DNA of 39,789 bases. Source: Candidatus Levyibacteriota bacterium (lineage in GTDB: Bacteria; Patescibacteriota; Microgenomatia; Levybacterales; UBA12049). Shown piece after piece: positions 8,969-16,953 of this stretch. The DNA lies in assembly GCA_029260965.1 (NCBI GenBank), contig JAJDCG010000001.1, positions 509,803 through 549,591 of the forward strand. The letters run 5' to 3'. Under the pieces are notes generated by a model. It made no database searches. It saw only the letters and a list, made by a program, of their open reading frames with translations, and was not told the origin of the DNA. Position numbers and translations under genes: made by a program. The stretch's first letter is position 1. The number at the start of each line of letters is the position of its first letter.

Positions 8969-9254
8969 TACTTAATATTGCTTTTACTTTGAATAAGCCA
9001 TTGTGCACCTCTTTGGCATTGGCAAGTGCCTCATCTTGAGTAAGGCTGTCTGTGGGTTTATCATCACGTGTGACGTTCTCTAGTCCGGTTACCTGTGAAG
9101 TTGGATCAGTGTTTTTTGTGTCAATTTCATTCAGTTCTTGAATATATGAAAGCGTGTCCTCAAGCTGGGACCCCAGCTCTTTTTTTTCATCTTCTGAAAG
9201 CGGTAAATTGGCGAGTCGGGAAATATGTGTTACGTCAATTTTATTCTTTGACAT
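8961..9254 (-). CDS. gatC: Glu/Asp-tRNA amidotransferase subunit C
   Basis: 97 aa from the ATG at 9254 (MSKNKIDVTHISRLANL). The track start at 9290 is a TTG inside gatD and would add 12 unrelated residues. The ATG start falls 7 bp after the gatD stop and fits the family's usual 95-100 aa. Typical features: N-terminal helix with 'hISRLANLPLSEDE', then LEDTLSYIQELNEIDT and a C-terminal strand ending in VKAILS. GatC wraps around and stabilises the GatA-GatB interface. It precedes the phosphatase gene rather than gatA directly. Confidence 0.92.
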   Translation of the reverse strand: MSKNKIDVTHISRLANLPLSEDEKKELGSQLEDTLSYIQELNEIDTKNTDPTSQVTGLENVTRDDKPTDSLTQDEALANAKEVHNGLFKVKAILSNE

Positions 9255-9261
9255 GTGGCTA

Positions 9262-10065
9262 TTATAGCTTAATACCAAGTCTTCTTGCAATTACAGATTT
9301 TGCTTGATTTGAGACAGCATTATCAAGGGGAGCAAGTGTTACTTTTTGTTTATATTTAGTCGTGATTGCTTTTGTAATTAGCCAATCAGCAATTCCTGGA
9401 TTCTTTGGAAGTAATGGTCCGTGCAAATATGAACCTATTGCGTTTTTATAGACTACACCTTCTGTACCATCTTCACCGTTATTTCCATATCCTTTGATAA
9501 CCATTGCGAAGGGTTTAGCATACTTACCCAGATAGGTACGTCCACCGTGATTTTCAAAGCCAACTATGATCCCAGAGTGTAGTATTGGATATTTTGTGTT
9601 GAGTATATTTTTGTTTATAATTTTGGCAATGACGTTTCCGGTTAAGCGTTTTTTTTGAGGTCCTGCGTGTATTGTTTCTATATCAAATATGCCTAATCCA
9701 TCTAAGCGTTTTCCAATTGATGGTTCGTAGTATTTTCCAAAAAGCTGAGGTGCACCACAGACAAAAAGTGCGGGTACTTCTTTCTCGATAAGCTTTCTGA
9801 TTTCAGTTTCATGTTTTTTTAAATTTTGAATTACAATTGATTGTTCGCGGTCTTGTGCACCACCTGCAAAGAGAAGATCGATAGTTTTTAGATCAGGGAT
9901 CTTGGACCTTTGATCAATGTTAATAATTTTTACTTCGATTCCTCGCCATTCGCAACGTTTCTGAAGCGTCATTATGTTACCCTTGTCCCCATATGTGCTC
10001 ATCAGCTCAGGGTAAAGCCAACCGATATTTAGCTGATAGCTTTTGGCTTTTAGCTTTTGGGTCAT
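9262..10065 (-). CDS. gatD: Lipid II isoglutaminyl synthase, glutaminase subunit GatD
   Basis: 267 aa class I glutamine amidotransferase of the CobB/CobQ-like type. Catalytic cysteine Cys103 in FVCGAPQLFG and histidine His215 in GSYLHGPLLPKNP. GWLYPELMSTYGDKGN at the N-terminus is typical of GatD. With MurT it amidates the D-Glu of the peptidoglycan stem peptide to D-isoglutamine, known mainly from Gram-positive bacteria. The gene overlaps murT by 4 bp, the standard pairing, which makes this assignment stronger than homology to cobyric acid synthase. Not to be confused with archaeal tRNA-GatD. Confidence 0.93.
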   Translation of the reverse strand: MTQKLKAKSYQLNIGWLYPELMSTYGDKGNIMTLQKRCEWRGIEVKIINIDQRSKIPDLKTIDLLFAGGAQDREQSIVIQNLKKHETEIRKLIEKEVPALFVCGAPQLFGKYYEPSIGKRLDGLGIFDIETIHAGPQKKRLTGNVIAKIINKNILNTKYPILHSGIIVGFENHGGRTYLGKYAKPFAMVIKGYGNNGEDGTEGVVYKNAIGSYLHGPLLPKNPGIADWLITKAITTKYKQKVTLAPLDNAVSNQAKSVIARRLGIKL

Positions 10066-11366
10066 AGAATTCTCCTCCCTGTTAAGATCTTCCTGGCATC
10101 AAGCATACCTGAATAGGTAGGTAGCATGAAAAGTATTTGATCGTCTTCAAGATATGAAATTGCTTTTTCAATTCCATTTTTAAGATTATCTATTACTTTA
10201 ACTCTGGTTTGATAATCGGTAATGCCCATTTCGTATTTGAGTCTGAGGGCCATGTCGTATGCCCGATCTCCTGCAACAAATATATTTTTAAATTTGCTAA
10301 TTCGGTTCATTTCTGTATCCCATATCCATGAAATATCTCTTCCATCAGGAATGCGATCATTCAGTATGATCAATAAATTTTTTGCATCTAAATCAAGAAT
10401 CGTGTTTAAGGATTGATTGAAGCTTGTCGGATTTTTAGATAGATAGATCTGTATGTTTTTATTTTTATATTTTATATTCTCCTGCCTACCAAATGCTGGT
10501 TTAAAATCCTTTATAGATTGCTTGATTATGGCAGTTTTCATCTTTAGATGTTTTAAAAGTGCAATAGCAGCATGCGTGTTGTATTTATTGTAGGTTCCAG
10601 GAAGCGGGTAATTTTCAAAAAAATCAACATCAGGATTTGGTCTTTTAAATTTGCATTTACGACATTTCCAGTCGCCGAGATGAGAAAAGATTTTATTTTT
10701 GTAAATTAGTTTGCCATTGCAATTTGGGCAGTAAGAAGAGTCTGTGGCATCATCCTGGGGGTGATTATTTTTATGATTAGAATCATGAAGTCCGAAATAT
10801 AGCTTTTTATTTTTTGTATCCTTGCCCATATATGCGATCAGGGGATCATCACTATTTAGAATAAGTGTTGTTTTTTTACTCAGAAAACTAATCGATTTTT
10901 TCCATTTTTCTCCGATAGTGTTGATCTCTCCATACCTATCCAGTTGATCGCGGAATAGATTGAGAAGCAGTAATGCATCGGGAGTGACCTCTTTCAATAC
11001 TAGGGGTAGATTGTTTTCGTCAATCTCAAATATTGCGTAGTCAGCATCTAGCCCACCTGTTGCTGAGGAGTGCATGATAAGCGTAGATGCGATGCCGTTT
11101 AGGAGATTTGCTCCAGACTCATTTTGAATTACTTTTCCGTTATTATGTCTTAGTGCATTTGTAATGAGCGAGGCGGTAGTCGTTTTTCCATTGGTTCCTG
11201 CGATAATAACAATTTTTGTTTTAGATTTTTTAAGAAATTGCTTTATAAATTTTTTATTTAGGTTAAGAGCAATGTGTCCTGGCCATGTCGAGCCGTTGCC
11301 AAGGTTCAAGACTTTTGCAAACTTTGAAATAGCCTTTCCAGAAATAATTAATGGATAGTTGAGCAT
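10062..11366 (-). CDS. murT: Lipid II isoglutaminyl synthase, Mur ligase-like subunit MurT
   Basis: 434 aa. Mur ligase central domain with the ATP-binding loop GTNGKTTT (57-64) and the NESGANLLNGIAS segment typical of MurT. A Cys4 zinc ribbon is inserted at about 209-236 (YCPNCNGK ... KCRKCKF), a hallmark of MurT versus other Mur ligases. The C-terminal domain (DUF1727-like) contains LLIILNDRIPDGRDISWIWD. It activates the glutamate carboxylate of lipid II with ATP for amidation by ammonia from GatD. It lies directly after htpX (6-bp gap) and overlaps gatD. Indicates that this lineage makes or remodels amidated peptidoglycan. Confidence 0.94.
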   Translation of the reverse strand: MLNYPLIISGKAISKFAKVLNLGNGSTWPGHIALNLNKKFIKQFLKKSKTKIVIIAGTNGKTTTASLITNALRHNNGKVIQNESGANLLNGIASTLIMHSSATGGLDADYAIFEIDENNLPLVLKEVTPDALLLLNLFRDQLDRYGEINTIGEKWKKSISFLSKKTTLILNSDDPLIAYMGKDTKNKKLYFGLHDSNHKNNHPQDDATDSSYCPNCNGKLIYKNKIFSHLGDWKCRKCKFKRPNPDVDFFENYPLPGTYNKYNTHAAIALLKHLKMKTAIIKQSIKDFKPAFGRQENIKYKNKNIQIYLSKNPTSFNQSLNTILDLDAKNLLIILNDRIPDGRDISWIWDTEMNRISKFKNIFVAGDRAYDMALRLKYEMGITDYQTRVKVIDNLKNGIEKAISYLEDDQILFMLPTYSGMLDARKILTGRRIL

Positions 11367-11372
11367 AATTTA

Positions 11373-12266
11373 TTACATTGAACGGAGAATTCTTACTCTC
11401 TCTTCAATAGGTGGATGGGTAGAGAATAACCCTGATATTTTACTCTTTAAATTTTTTTCCTTAAAAGGGCTTGCAATAAAAAGATGTGCAGTTGCACTGC
11501 TGGAGCTTCTCATTTCATTCTTGTCAGATGATATTTTTTCAAGTGCAGATGCAAGTCCTTCTGGATAGCGAGTGAGGAGTGCTCCTGATGCATCGGCGAG
11601 ATATTCTCTTTTTCTAGACACAGAAAGTTGTATAAGACTTGCAAATATGGGTGCCAATATCGCTAGTATGATGCCAGCAAGGAGAAATATTGCACCTGTT
11701 TTATTGTTTTCGTCTTTTCTGATCCCGCCCCAAAAAAGACTTCGGGTAAATATGTCTGCGAGTAGTGCTACAAATCCGACTAAAACAGCTGTGATCATGA
11801 GTAATCTGGTGTCGTAGTTTTTGACATGAGACAGCTCGTGCGCAATAACTCCCTCTAGTTCAATTTTGGATAATTTTTCCTGAAGTCCAGTAGTCACAGC
11901 AATTGAGGCATGCTTCGGATCTCTTCCTGTTGCAAAAGCATTTGGTGCAGGATCGTTTATAACATAGACATTTGGCATAGGGTTTCCGCTGGCGATGCTA
12001 AGATTCTCGACTATTCGGTAAAGTTCAGGGTTATTTTCTTTTTTTATTTTTTTTGCACGATTAGTGCCCAGTACAATTTTGTCTGAGAAAAAAAAGCTGC
12101 CAAAAGCGTAAAAAACAGAAAAGATAAAGACACCAGTTGTAAAAGGGTATCCATATCCAGTTGCTTCACCTATCACATAGCCAACGGTTAGCGCAAATAT
12201 TATAAATAATACGATTATAAGCCAACTTTTCCATTTATTGACCCTGATTGATTTATATATATTCAT
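11373..12266 (-). CDS. htpX: Membrane zinc metalloprotease HtpX (M48 family)
   Basis: 297 aa. Two N-terminal membrane helices (about 14-34 and 42-60), zinc motif HELSH at 143-147 in VIAHELSHVKNYD, a second pair of membrane segments (about 155-172 and 192-212) and the downstream metal-binding Glu in KREYLADASG. HtpX degrades damaged or misfolded membrane proteins in the cytoplasmic membrane. It follows lemA by 35 bp; lemA-htpX pairs are a recurrent bacterial arrangement. Complete, normal length. Confidence 0.95.
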   Translation of the reverse strand: MNIYKSIRVNKWKSWLIIVLFIIFALTVGYVIGEATGYGYPFTTGVFIFSVFYAFGSFFFSDKIVLGTNRAKKIKKENNPELYRIVENLSIASGNPMPNVYVINDPAPNAFATGRDPKHASIAVTTGLQEKLSKIELEGVIAHELSHVKNYDTRLLMITAVLVGFVALLADIFTRSLFWGGIRKDENNKTGAIFLLAGIILAILAPIFASLIQLSVSRKREYLADASGALLTRYPEGLASALEKISSDKNEMRSSSSATAHLFIASPFKEKNLKSKISGLFSTHPPIEERVRILRSM

Positions 12267-12301
12267 AATTTAGTTCGCGGCGATATGCTCACCACTTTCT
12301 A

Positions 12302-12853
12302 TCAAAAACTGACTTTTACTTCTTTCTTGTCTCCATCGTTTGCTTCAAAGAATTCAGCTTTCGTAAATCTGAACATACTAGCAACTAGCGAGTTTGGGAA
12401 TACCTGAATTTTCGTATTGTAGGCCATGACGTTGCTGTTATAAAACTGCCTTGAATAGGCAATTTTGTTTTCAGTATCTGATAGCTCCGCCTGTAGTTCG
12501 GAAAAATTCTGGCTTGCTTTCAAGTCAGGATAATTTTCTGCAACTGCAAAAAGCGATTTGAGCGATTCAGTAAGCATGTTATTTGCCTCTGCTTTTTTGT
12601 GTGCAGAATCAGCAGACATCAGACTGGCTCTCGCGTTAGTGACACTTTCAAGAACTCCTTTTTCGTGCTTGGTGTATCCCTTTACTGCTTCAACAAGATT
12701 TGGTATCAGATCCGTTCTTCTTTTTAACTGTACGTCTATCTGAGACAGTGATTCATTGATGCGCACCTTGAGTGTGACAAGACTGTTATAGGTAAATAGT
12801 GCATAGAGACCTACAAAGAGTAATATAGCAACAAAAATTGTAATTGGATCCAT
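12302..12853 (-). CDS. lemA: LemA family membrane protein
   Basis: 183 aa. One N-terminal membrane helix (about 4-23), followed by a four-helix cytosolic or extracytosolic domain with the LemA signature [22 protein letters not shown] and the later [21 protein letters not shown] segment. Biochemical role of the family is not settled; its frequent neighbour is HtpX, as here. The start is fixed by an excellent Shine-Dalgarno sequence (AAAGGAGGTG), the best in the window, in the short gap after polX. High expression relative to its neighbours is therefore likely. Confidence 0.93.
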   Translation of the reverse strand: MDPITIFVAILLFVGLYALFTYNSLVTLKVRINESLSQIDVQLKRRTDLIPNLVEAVKGYTKHEKGVLESVTNARASLMSADSAHKKAEANNMLTESLKSLFAVAENYPDLKASQNFSELQAELSDTENKIAYSRQFYNSNVMAYNTKIQVFPNSLVASMFRFTKAEFFEANDGDKKEVKVSF

Positions 12854-12860
12854 AAATAAT

Positions 12861-12870
12861 CACCTCCTTT
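12861..12870 (-). promoter_or_regulatory. Strong ribosome-binding site of lemA
   Basis: Minus-strand AAAGGAGGTG ends 7 nt before the lemA ATG and overlaps the last bases of the polX stop region. It is a near-full complement of the canonical 16S rRNA tail. This shows that the organism uses Shine-Dalgarno initiation for some genes, in contrast to the many leaderless-looking starts nearby. Confidence 0.75.
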
Positions 12871-14641
12871 AATTATTAAACCATTTTCTCAATTTATTAT
12901 AGTCAAAAGTATTGAGAATGTCACTTCTTTGGCAAAATCCTCGTCGTGCTACTGAAACGCCGTATTCCATAAGTACCATCTGTGGTAGTGCGTGACTGTC
13001 TGTATTTATAAAAAATTTAACACCTTTACTGCGTGCAATTTGCACCAGATTGTCAGGTAAATCCAGCCTTTGGGGCCATGAGTTTATCTCAATTGCCTTT
13101 TGTTTTTCTTGGCAAAAATCAAACAGTTTTTCCCATTCAAGATCGTATCCTTCTCTTTGGTTTATAAGTCTGCCGGTCGGATGAGCAAGGATGCGTGCTT
13201 TGGGGTGGGAAAGTCCCTGAATTACTCGTTTTGTCATGTCCTGTCTGTTCATGGAAAAAGCGCTGTGTATAGAAACGATTGTCCCATCCAGAAGCGATAA
13301 TGATTTATCGTCCACAGCGAGTGTTCCGTCTGGTTTGATGTCAGTCTCAAGCAATGAAAATATCTGAATCGATTTATTATACTTGCTTCGTAACTTTTCG
13401 ATATGTTCATGTCTTTTTGCTATCAGATCGTATATTTGTTTGTTGCTGTGTCCTGATTGGCTGGGGTTATGTTCTGAAAAGCCGAGATACTTGTATTTGA
13501 GGAAAATTGCATTTTTTATCATATCTTCCATACTATTTTGTCCTGGATCATGGCTTTCCTCAACTGGGAAGCTGGAGTGGAGATGAAAATCACCCTTTAT
13601 ATCTGATAGTTCAATCAACCTGGGTAGTTTGTTTTTTTGTGCTAGTTCTATTTCTCCTTTGTCTTCGCGTATCTCAGGTGGTACCCATTGTAATCCGAGA
13701 AATTTATAAAGTTCTTGCTCTGTTTTGAAAAGCTTTATTTTGGATTTTGTATCTTCTTTTTTCTTAACTCCATAGTCAGATAAAGAATATCCTTTTTTCA
13801 GCGCGATTTCTCTTAGGTGGACATTGTGATCTTTGCTTCCAGTAAAATGCTGCAAGAGCGCGCCAAACCCATCTGGGTGCTCAACCATAAGATCTATCTG
13901 CCTGTTGCCTGAAGTGAGTATAGAAGATGTTCGCGTCCCTTTTTCGATAACACGTTCTGTGTGGGGATAGGATGCAAAATAGTTCAGAACTGCCTGTGGG
14001 TTCTTGCTGGATGCGGCGATGTCTATATCGCCAACTGTTGATTTTTTGCGTCTCAGACTTCCCAAGGGGTAGACCTCCTTGACATCTTTTGAGCGCTCTA
14101 GATAGTCAATCATTTTTCGCGCGAGTTCAGTCGCGTAGGGTAATACCATGCGTGCAGATTTGGTTTTGCCCATTCCGTATTCTTTGAATGACTGTAGTAT
14201 GTCTTTTTCTGATTTTTCACCAAAGCCAGGTAGACCAGCTATTTTTCCGCTTTCTGCTATTTTTACTAGATCATCCATTACGGTGTCGGGTTTCTTGAGG
14301 TTAAATTCTGTCACCAGTCGGTATGCTTTTTTGGGTCCAAATCCTGGTACATCAAGAAGTGGGAATACTGCTTTAGGAACCTGGAATAGTATGTCATCAA
14401 AGTATGTGACTTTGCCTTTTTTGAAGAGCTCTTCTAGATGAGATTTTATTGATTCTCCTACTCCAGGAAGATCTTTCAATTTACCTTCATTGTACAGCTC
14501 CTTCAGCTCTGTGGGTTCATGCTCTATTGTCTCTGCTGCTTTTTGGTATGCAATTATCTGGAAATAATGTTTTTTATTATCCAGAATAGAATACGCAGCA
14601 GATACATGAGAGAGGAGCTTTGCTATTTCTGAATTGGTCAC
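12869..14641 (-). CDS. polX: DNA polymerase/3'-5' exonuclease PolX
   Basis: 590 aa, family X polymerase fused to a PHP domain. N-terminal helix-hairpin-helix units (about 45-160: LPGVGESIKSHLEELF, LLDVPGFGPKKAY), a nucleotidyltransferase core with GSLRRKKSTVGDIDIA (catalytic aspartates of GDID) and the third aspartate in RQIDLMVEH. The C-terminal PHP domain starts at GDFHLHSSFP and has SEHNPS further on. The family fills gaps in base excision repair; the PHP part supplies 3'-5' exonuclease and AP-end processing. Start is GTG. An extended -10 box lies 6 nt upstream, suggesting a leaderless mRNA. First gene of the long minus-strand run to dnaE. Confidence 0.95.
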   Translation of the reverse strand: MTNSEIAKLLSHVSAAYSILDNKKHYFQIIAYQKAAETIEHEPTELKELYNEGKLKDLPGVGESIKSHLEELFKKGKVTYFDDILFQVPKAVFPLLDVPGFGPKKAYRLVTEFNLKKPDTVMDDLVKIAESGKIAGLPGFGEKSEKDILQSFKEYGMGKTKSARMVLPYATELARKMIDYLERSKDVKEVYPLGSLRRKKSTVGDIDIAASSKNPQAVLNYFASYPHTERVIEKGTRTSSILTSGNRQIDLMVEHPDGFGALLQHFTGSKDHNVHLREIALKKGYSLSDYGVKKKEDTKSKIKLFKTEQELYKFLGLQWVPPEIREDKGEIELAQKNKLPRLIELSDIKGDFHLHSSFPVEESHDPGQNSMEDMIKNAIFLKYKYLGFSEHNPSQSGHSNKQIYDLIAKRHEHIEKLRSKYNKSIQIFSLLETDIKPDGTLAVDDKSLSLLDGTIVSIHSAFSMNRQDMTKRVIQGLSHPKARILAHPTGRLINQREGYDLEWEKLFDFCQEKQKAIEINSWPQRLDLPDNLVQIARSKGVKFFINTDSHALPQMVLMEYGVSVARRGFCQRSDILNTFDYNKLRKWFNN

Positions 14642-14647
14642 GAGTTG

Positions 14648-14676
14648 AGTTTAGCAAAGGATTGACTACGAGGCAA
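14648..14676 (-). promoter_or_regulatory. Predicted promoter of polX
   Basis: Minus strand: TTGCCT (14671-14676), 17-bp spacer, extended -10 TGC-TAAACT (TAAACT 14648-14653), then 6 nt to the GTG start. It overlaps the divergent tRNA-Asp promoter, so the two may compete for polymerase. Confidence 0.5.
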
Positions 14677-14690
14677 GAGTAAAGTAAAAT
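14662..14690 (+). promoter_or_regulatory. Predicted promoter of tRNA-Asp
   Basis: TTGACT (14662-14667), 17-bp spacer, TAAAAT (14685-14690), with the tRNA 5' end 10 nt further on. A short 5' leader would have to be removed by RNase P. Confidence 0.65.
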
Positions 14691-14700
14691 AGGGAGACTT

Positions 14701-14775
14701 GGGGTTGTAGCTCAGTCTGGTTAGAGCGTCTCCCTGTCACGGAGAAGGTCGCGGGTTCGAGCCCCGTCAATCCCG
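14701..14775 (+). tRNA. tRNA-Asp (anticodon GTC)
   Basis: Cloverleaf folds by eye. Acceptor GGGGTTG pairs with CAATCCC (one G-U), the anticodon stem TCTCC/GGAGA carries the loop CTGTCAC with anticodon GTC, and the T arm is GCGGG-TTCGAGC-CCCGT. Discriminator G, as expected for tRNA-Asp. No CCA is encoded (CAA follows), so a CCA-adding enzyme is needed. It stands alone between divergent polX and the LysM gene. Confidence 0.96.
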
Positions 14776-14819
14776 CAAATACTGCCAAGCGTCTCCTCGC
14801 TCATAGGTTAACTGACCCC

Positions 14820-14848
14820 TTGCATTTTATCAAAAAACATTGTATTCT
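14820..14848 (+). promoter_or_regulatory. Predicted promoter of the LysM gene
   Basis: TTGCAT (14820-14825), 17-bp spacer, TATTCT (14843-14848). The ORF-track start at 14820 coincides with the -35 box, so the upstream start would be outside the transcript; this favours the ATG at 14901. Confidence 0.5.
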
Positions 14849-14900
14849 TTTGATAATTCACGCTACCTGCCCACACTATCTCTGCCTAGAAAGGAGGAAA

Positions 14901-15533
14901 ATGCATTTAAACAAATCAATTAAAAAAAATAAAAATCTTTCGGGATTTCTAAAAATGGGTGAATCCTACACTAGTTTGATCCTCGGCATTATCGCAGTTA
15001 TCATCGTAACTATACTTGTTATCTCTTTTGTAAAACAGAATAATAAAAATGCAACTGATGAAGAAGCTATGACTGATGAGCAAGAAGGAGTACATAAAGT
15101 AGCAGAGGGTGAGACTCTATGGAGTATATCTGAGGCTGCATACGGTAGTGGATACAACTGGGTTGATATCGCACAAGCAAACAATATCGAAAATCCTGAT
15201 TCTATCGAAGCTGGAGACGAGCTAAAGCTTCCTGATGTAGAACCAAAGACTCTGACGGTTGTTGGAGAAGCAATTGGAGGAGAGCCTGAGGTCATGGAAG
15301 AAGATGCCATGAATAAGGAGGAGGTAGATGATGCTATGGAGGCTGAGGAAGAAAAAGATTCTTCAGACAAAATCACAGGCGATAAATATACTGTAAAACA
15401 GGGTGAATACCTGTGGGATATAGCAGTTCGTGCCTACGGTGATGGATACAAATGGGTTGAGATCGCAAGAGCAAGTAAGCTTGCCAATCCTGATGTAATC
15501 CACGCTGGAAACGAACTCTCACTTCCTAGGTAA
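14901..15533 (+). CDS. Membrane-anchored protein with two LysM domains
   Basis: 210 aa from the ATG at 14901, preceded by AAAGGAGG at good distance. The 27 extra residues of the track ORF lie over the predicted promoter. Architecture: short basic N-terminus, one membrane helix (about 24-45, LILGIIAVIIVTILVISFV), acidic linker, LysM 1 (about 62-112: KVAEGETLWSISEAAYGSGY), an Ala/Glu/Asp-rich acidic spacer with many Met, and LysM 2 (about 160-208: YTVKQGEYLWDIAVRAYGDG). Both repeats end in a similar AGxELxLP. LysM binds N-acetylglucosamine-containing glycans, so the protein is likely to tether to peptidoglycan from the membrane outside. No catalytic domain is attached. Confidence 0.88.
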   Translation: MHLNKSIKKNKNLSGFLKMGESYTSLILGIIAVIIVTILVISFVKQNNKNATDEEAMTDEQEGVHKVAEGETLWSISEAAYGSGYNWVDIAQANNIENPDSIEAGDELKLPDVEPKTLTVVGEAIGGEPEVMEEDAMNKEEVDDAMEAEEEKDSSDKITGDKYTVKQGEYLWDIAVRAYGDGYKWVEIARASKLANPDVIHAGNELSLPR

Positions 15534-15559
15534 AAAACCTGCCCAGCTTAATTTCATTA

Positions 15560-15588
15560 TTGACAGTATGTCTAATTTAGACTAAAAT
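15560..15588 (+). promoter_or_regulatory. Predicted promoter of the AlaX-like/YheO-like operon
   Basis: TTGACA (15560-15565), exactly 17 bp, TAAAAT (15583-15588). The start codon at 15602 is 13 nt after the -10. The spacer is largely filled by a palindrome (separate entry). Confidence 0.7.
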
Positions 15589-15600
15589 GTCTAGTTAGAT
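15570..15600 (+). promoter_or_regulatory. Candidate operator: palindrome plus imperfect repeat over the promoter
   Basis: GTCTAATTTAGAC (15570-15582) is a perfect 6-bp inverted repeat around one base, lying between the -35 and -10 boxes. A second related element, GTCTAGTTAGAT (15589-15600), begins 19 bp later and covers the transcription start region. Both begin ATGTCTA. Position and symmetry suggest binding by a dimeric regulator; the YheO-like protein encoded by the second gene is the obvious candidate (inference). Confidence 0.5.
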
Positions 15601-15601
15601 A

Positions 15602-16330
15602 ATGAAAACGAAGCTTTTATATTTGGACGATTCATACCTGCGGGAGATGAATGCCTTAATTCTAGAAGTCATTCCTGAAGGTGAGGGAAAGTATAGATTG
15701 CTGCTTGATCAGACTGTCTTTTACGCAATGGGTGGCGGACAGCCGACGGATCAAGGTAAGTTAACTTCCAGTAATTGGCTAGGAGAGGTTTATCAAGTAA
15801 TCACAATAGACGGTGAGTTGTGGCACTATCTGAAAAGTGACAACGCACCAATAAATGGCGATGTTGTTCATGGAGTTATAGATTGGGAAAGAAGATATAA
15901 AAATATGAGATACCACACGGGTGGTCATATTGTTGATTTTGCACTTTATTTGCTTGGTTATTCCCCTGATAGACTCACTCCTATAAAAGCAGATCATGGG
16001 AAAAAGCCATACATTGTTTATAAGGGACTTGTGGATCACGACATTACACAGGAATTACAGAACAAAGTAGATGAGTTAATAGAAAAAGATCTTCAGTTTT
16101 CCTGGGATTTTCAGTCTTTTGAGGATTTGAAGAAAGAAGCTATTTATTTACAGCCAAATTTGCCCACAAACAAGCCGCTCAGGACATTACGTCTTGAAAC
16201 AGTCGGTGCTGTTGCGGATGGTGGGACACAACTTCATTCAACTTCAGAAGCTGGAAAAATCATGGTTGGTGACATAGATACTGAAGAAGATAGTACGATA
16301 ATTCATTATTTACTACCTCAACAAATATGA
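15602..16330 (+). CDS. AlaX-like alanyl-tRNA editing domain protein
   Basis: 242 aa, resembling stand-alone editing proteins related to the alanyl-tRNA synthetase editing domain, which hydrolyse Ser-tRNA(Ala) or Gly-tRNA(Ala). It has the glycine-rich FYAMGGGQPTDQG motif of medium AlaX proteins (about 40-52) and the first zinc motif HTGGH (His105, His109). The second motif, normally CxxxH within CGGTHV, reads DGGTQLH at 206-212: the Cys is Asp206 and the His is Gln210, with a His at 212. Zinc binding or the substrate may therefore differ. Its stop overlaps the next start (ATGA), so it is translationally coupled to a YheO/DauR-like regulator. Domain call confident, exact substrate unknown. Confidence 0.82.
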   Translation: MKTKLLYLDDSYLREMNALILEVIPEGEGKYRLLLDQTVFYAMGGGQPTDQGKLTSSNWLGEVYQVITIDGELWHYLKSDNAPINGDVVHGVIDWERRYKNMRYHTGGHIVDFALYLLGYSPDRLTPIKADHGKKPYIVYKGLVDHDITQELQNKVDELIEKDLQFSWDFQSFEDLKKEAIYLQPNLPTNKPLRTLRLETVGAVADGGTQLHSTSEAGKIMVGDIDTEEDSTIIHYLLPQQI

Positions 16331-16953
16331 ATTCAAAAGAATTAATTAAAACATATGAACCTGTTATCAATGGCGTTGTAGAGCTGTTCGCGCCATTTGT
16401 CGAGTGTGCTATTCATGATATAGAAAAAGGAAAGATTACTGCTATTTATAATAATATTTCCAAAAGAAAAATTGGCGACCCAAGCCCCTTGGCAGAGCTG
16501 AATACCCCTGTTGATAAATTTCCTGATGTATTTGATCCGTATTATGAAACTAACTGGAATGGGCATAAAATAAAATGTACAAGTATTACAATCCGCGATG
16601 AGTACAAAAAGCCAGCATTTATTATTTGTTTTAATTTCGATACTTCAGTATTTCAAGACATGCAGATAAATTTAAAAACATTTTTAGATGTAAAAAAGGG
16701 TACTGATAACCCGGTCGAGTTATTTAAAGAAGAATGGAGACAAAGAATTGACCGTTTCATTTCAGAATATGTAGCAAATAAAAAGTTAATATTATCTGAT
16801 TTAACAAGAGAAGAGAAAAAGGAACTGATTGATGAATTATCAAGACATGGAGTATTTTTTTATAAAAACGCATCGAGCTATATTGCGAGCAAGCTAAAGC
16901 TTTCAAGAGCAACAATCTATAATCACCTCAAAGTTTTAAGAGCAAATGAGTGA
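16327..16953 (+). CDS. YheO/DauR-like PAS-HTH transcriptional regulator
   Basis: 208 aa. The N-terminal part (about 8-120) matches the YheO-like PAS domain (VVELFAPFVECAIHDIEKGKI, then IGDPSPL and ITIRDEYKKPAFIICFNFD). The C-terminal part (about 150-206) holds a helix-turn-helix ending ASKLKLSRATIYNHLKVLR. Members include E. coli YheO and Pseudomonas DauR, which controls D-arginine catabolism. The 4-bp overlap with the AlaX-like gene implies joint control, perhaps by sensing an amino acid or related ligand (inference). The stop codon's last base is also the last base of the oppositely oriented tRNA-Gly. No signal peptide; cytoplasmic. Confidence 0.85.
   Translation: MNSKELIKTYEPVINGVVELFAPFVECAIHDIEKGKITAIYNNISKRKIGDPSPLAELNTPVDKFPDVFDPYYETNWNGHKIKCTSITIRDEYKKPAFIICFNFDTSVFQDMQINLKTFLDVKKGTDNPVELFKEEWRQRIDRFISEYVANKKLILSDLTREEKKELIDELSRHGVFFYKNASSYIASKLKLSRATIYNHLKVLRANE

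Noticed and set aside
14820-14900. Upstream start of the LysM protein in the ORF track
   Set aside because: Lies on the predicted promoter; the ATG at 14901 has a strong Shine-Dalgarno and gives a normal N-terminus.
14966-15376. 136-aa minus-strand ORF over the LysM gene
   Set aside because: Ser-rich antisense of acidic LysM linker; no support.
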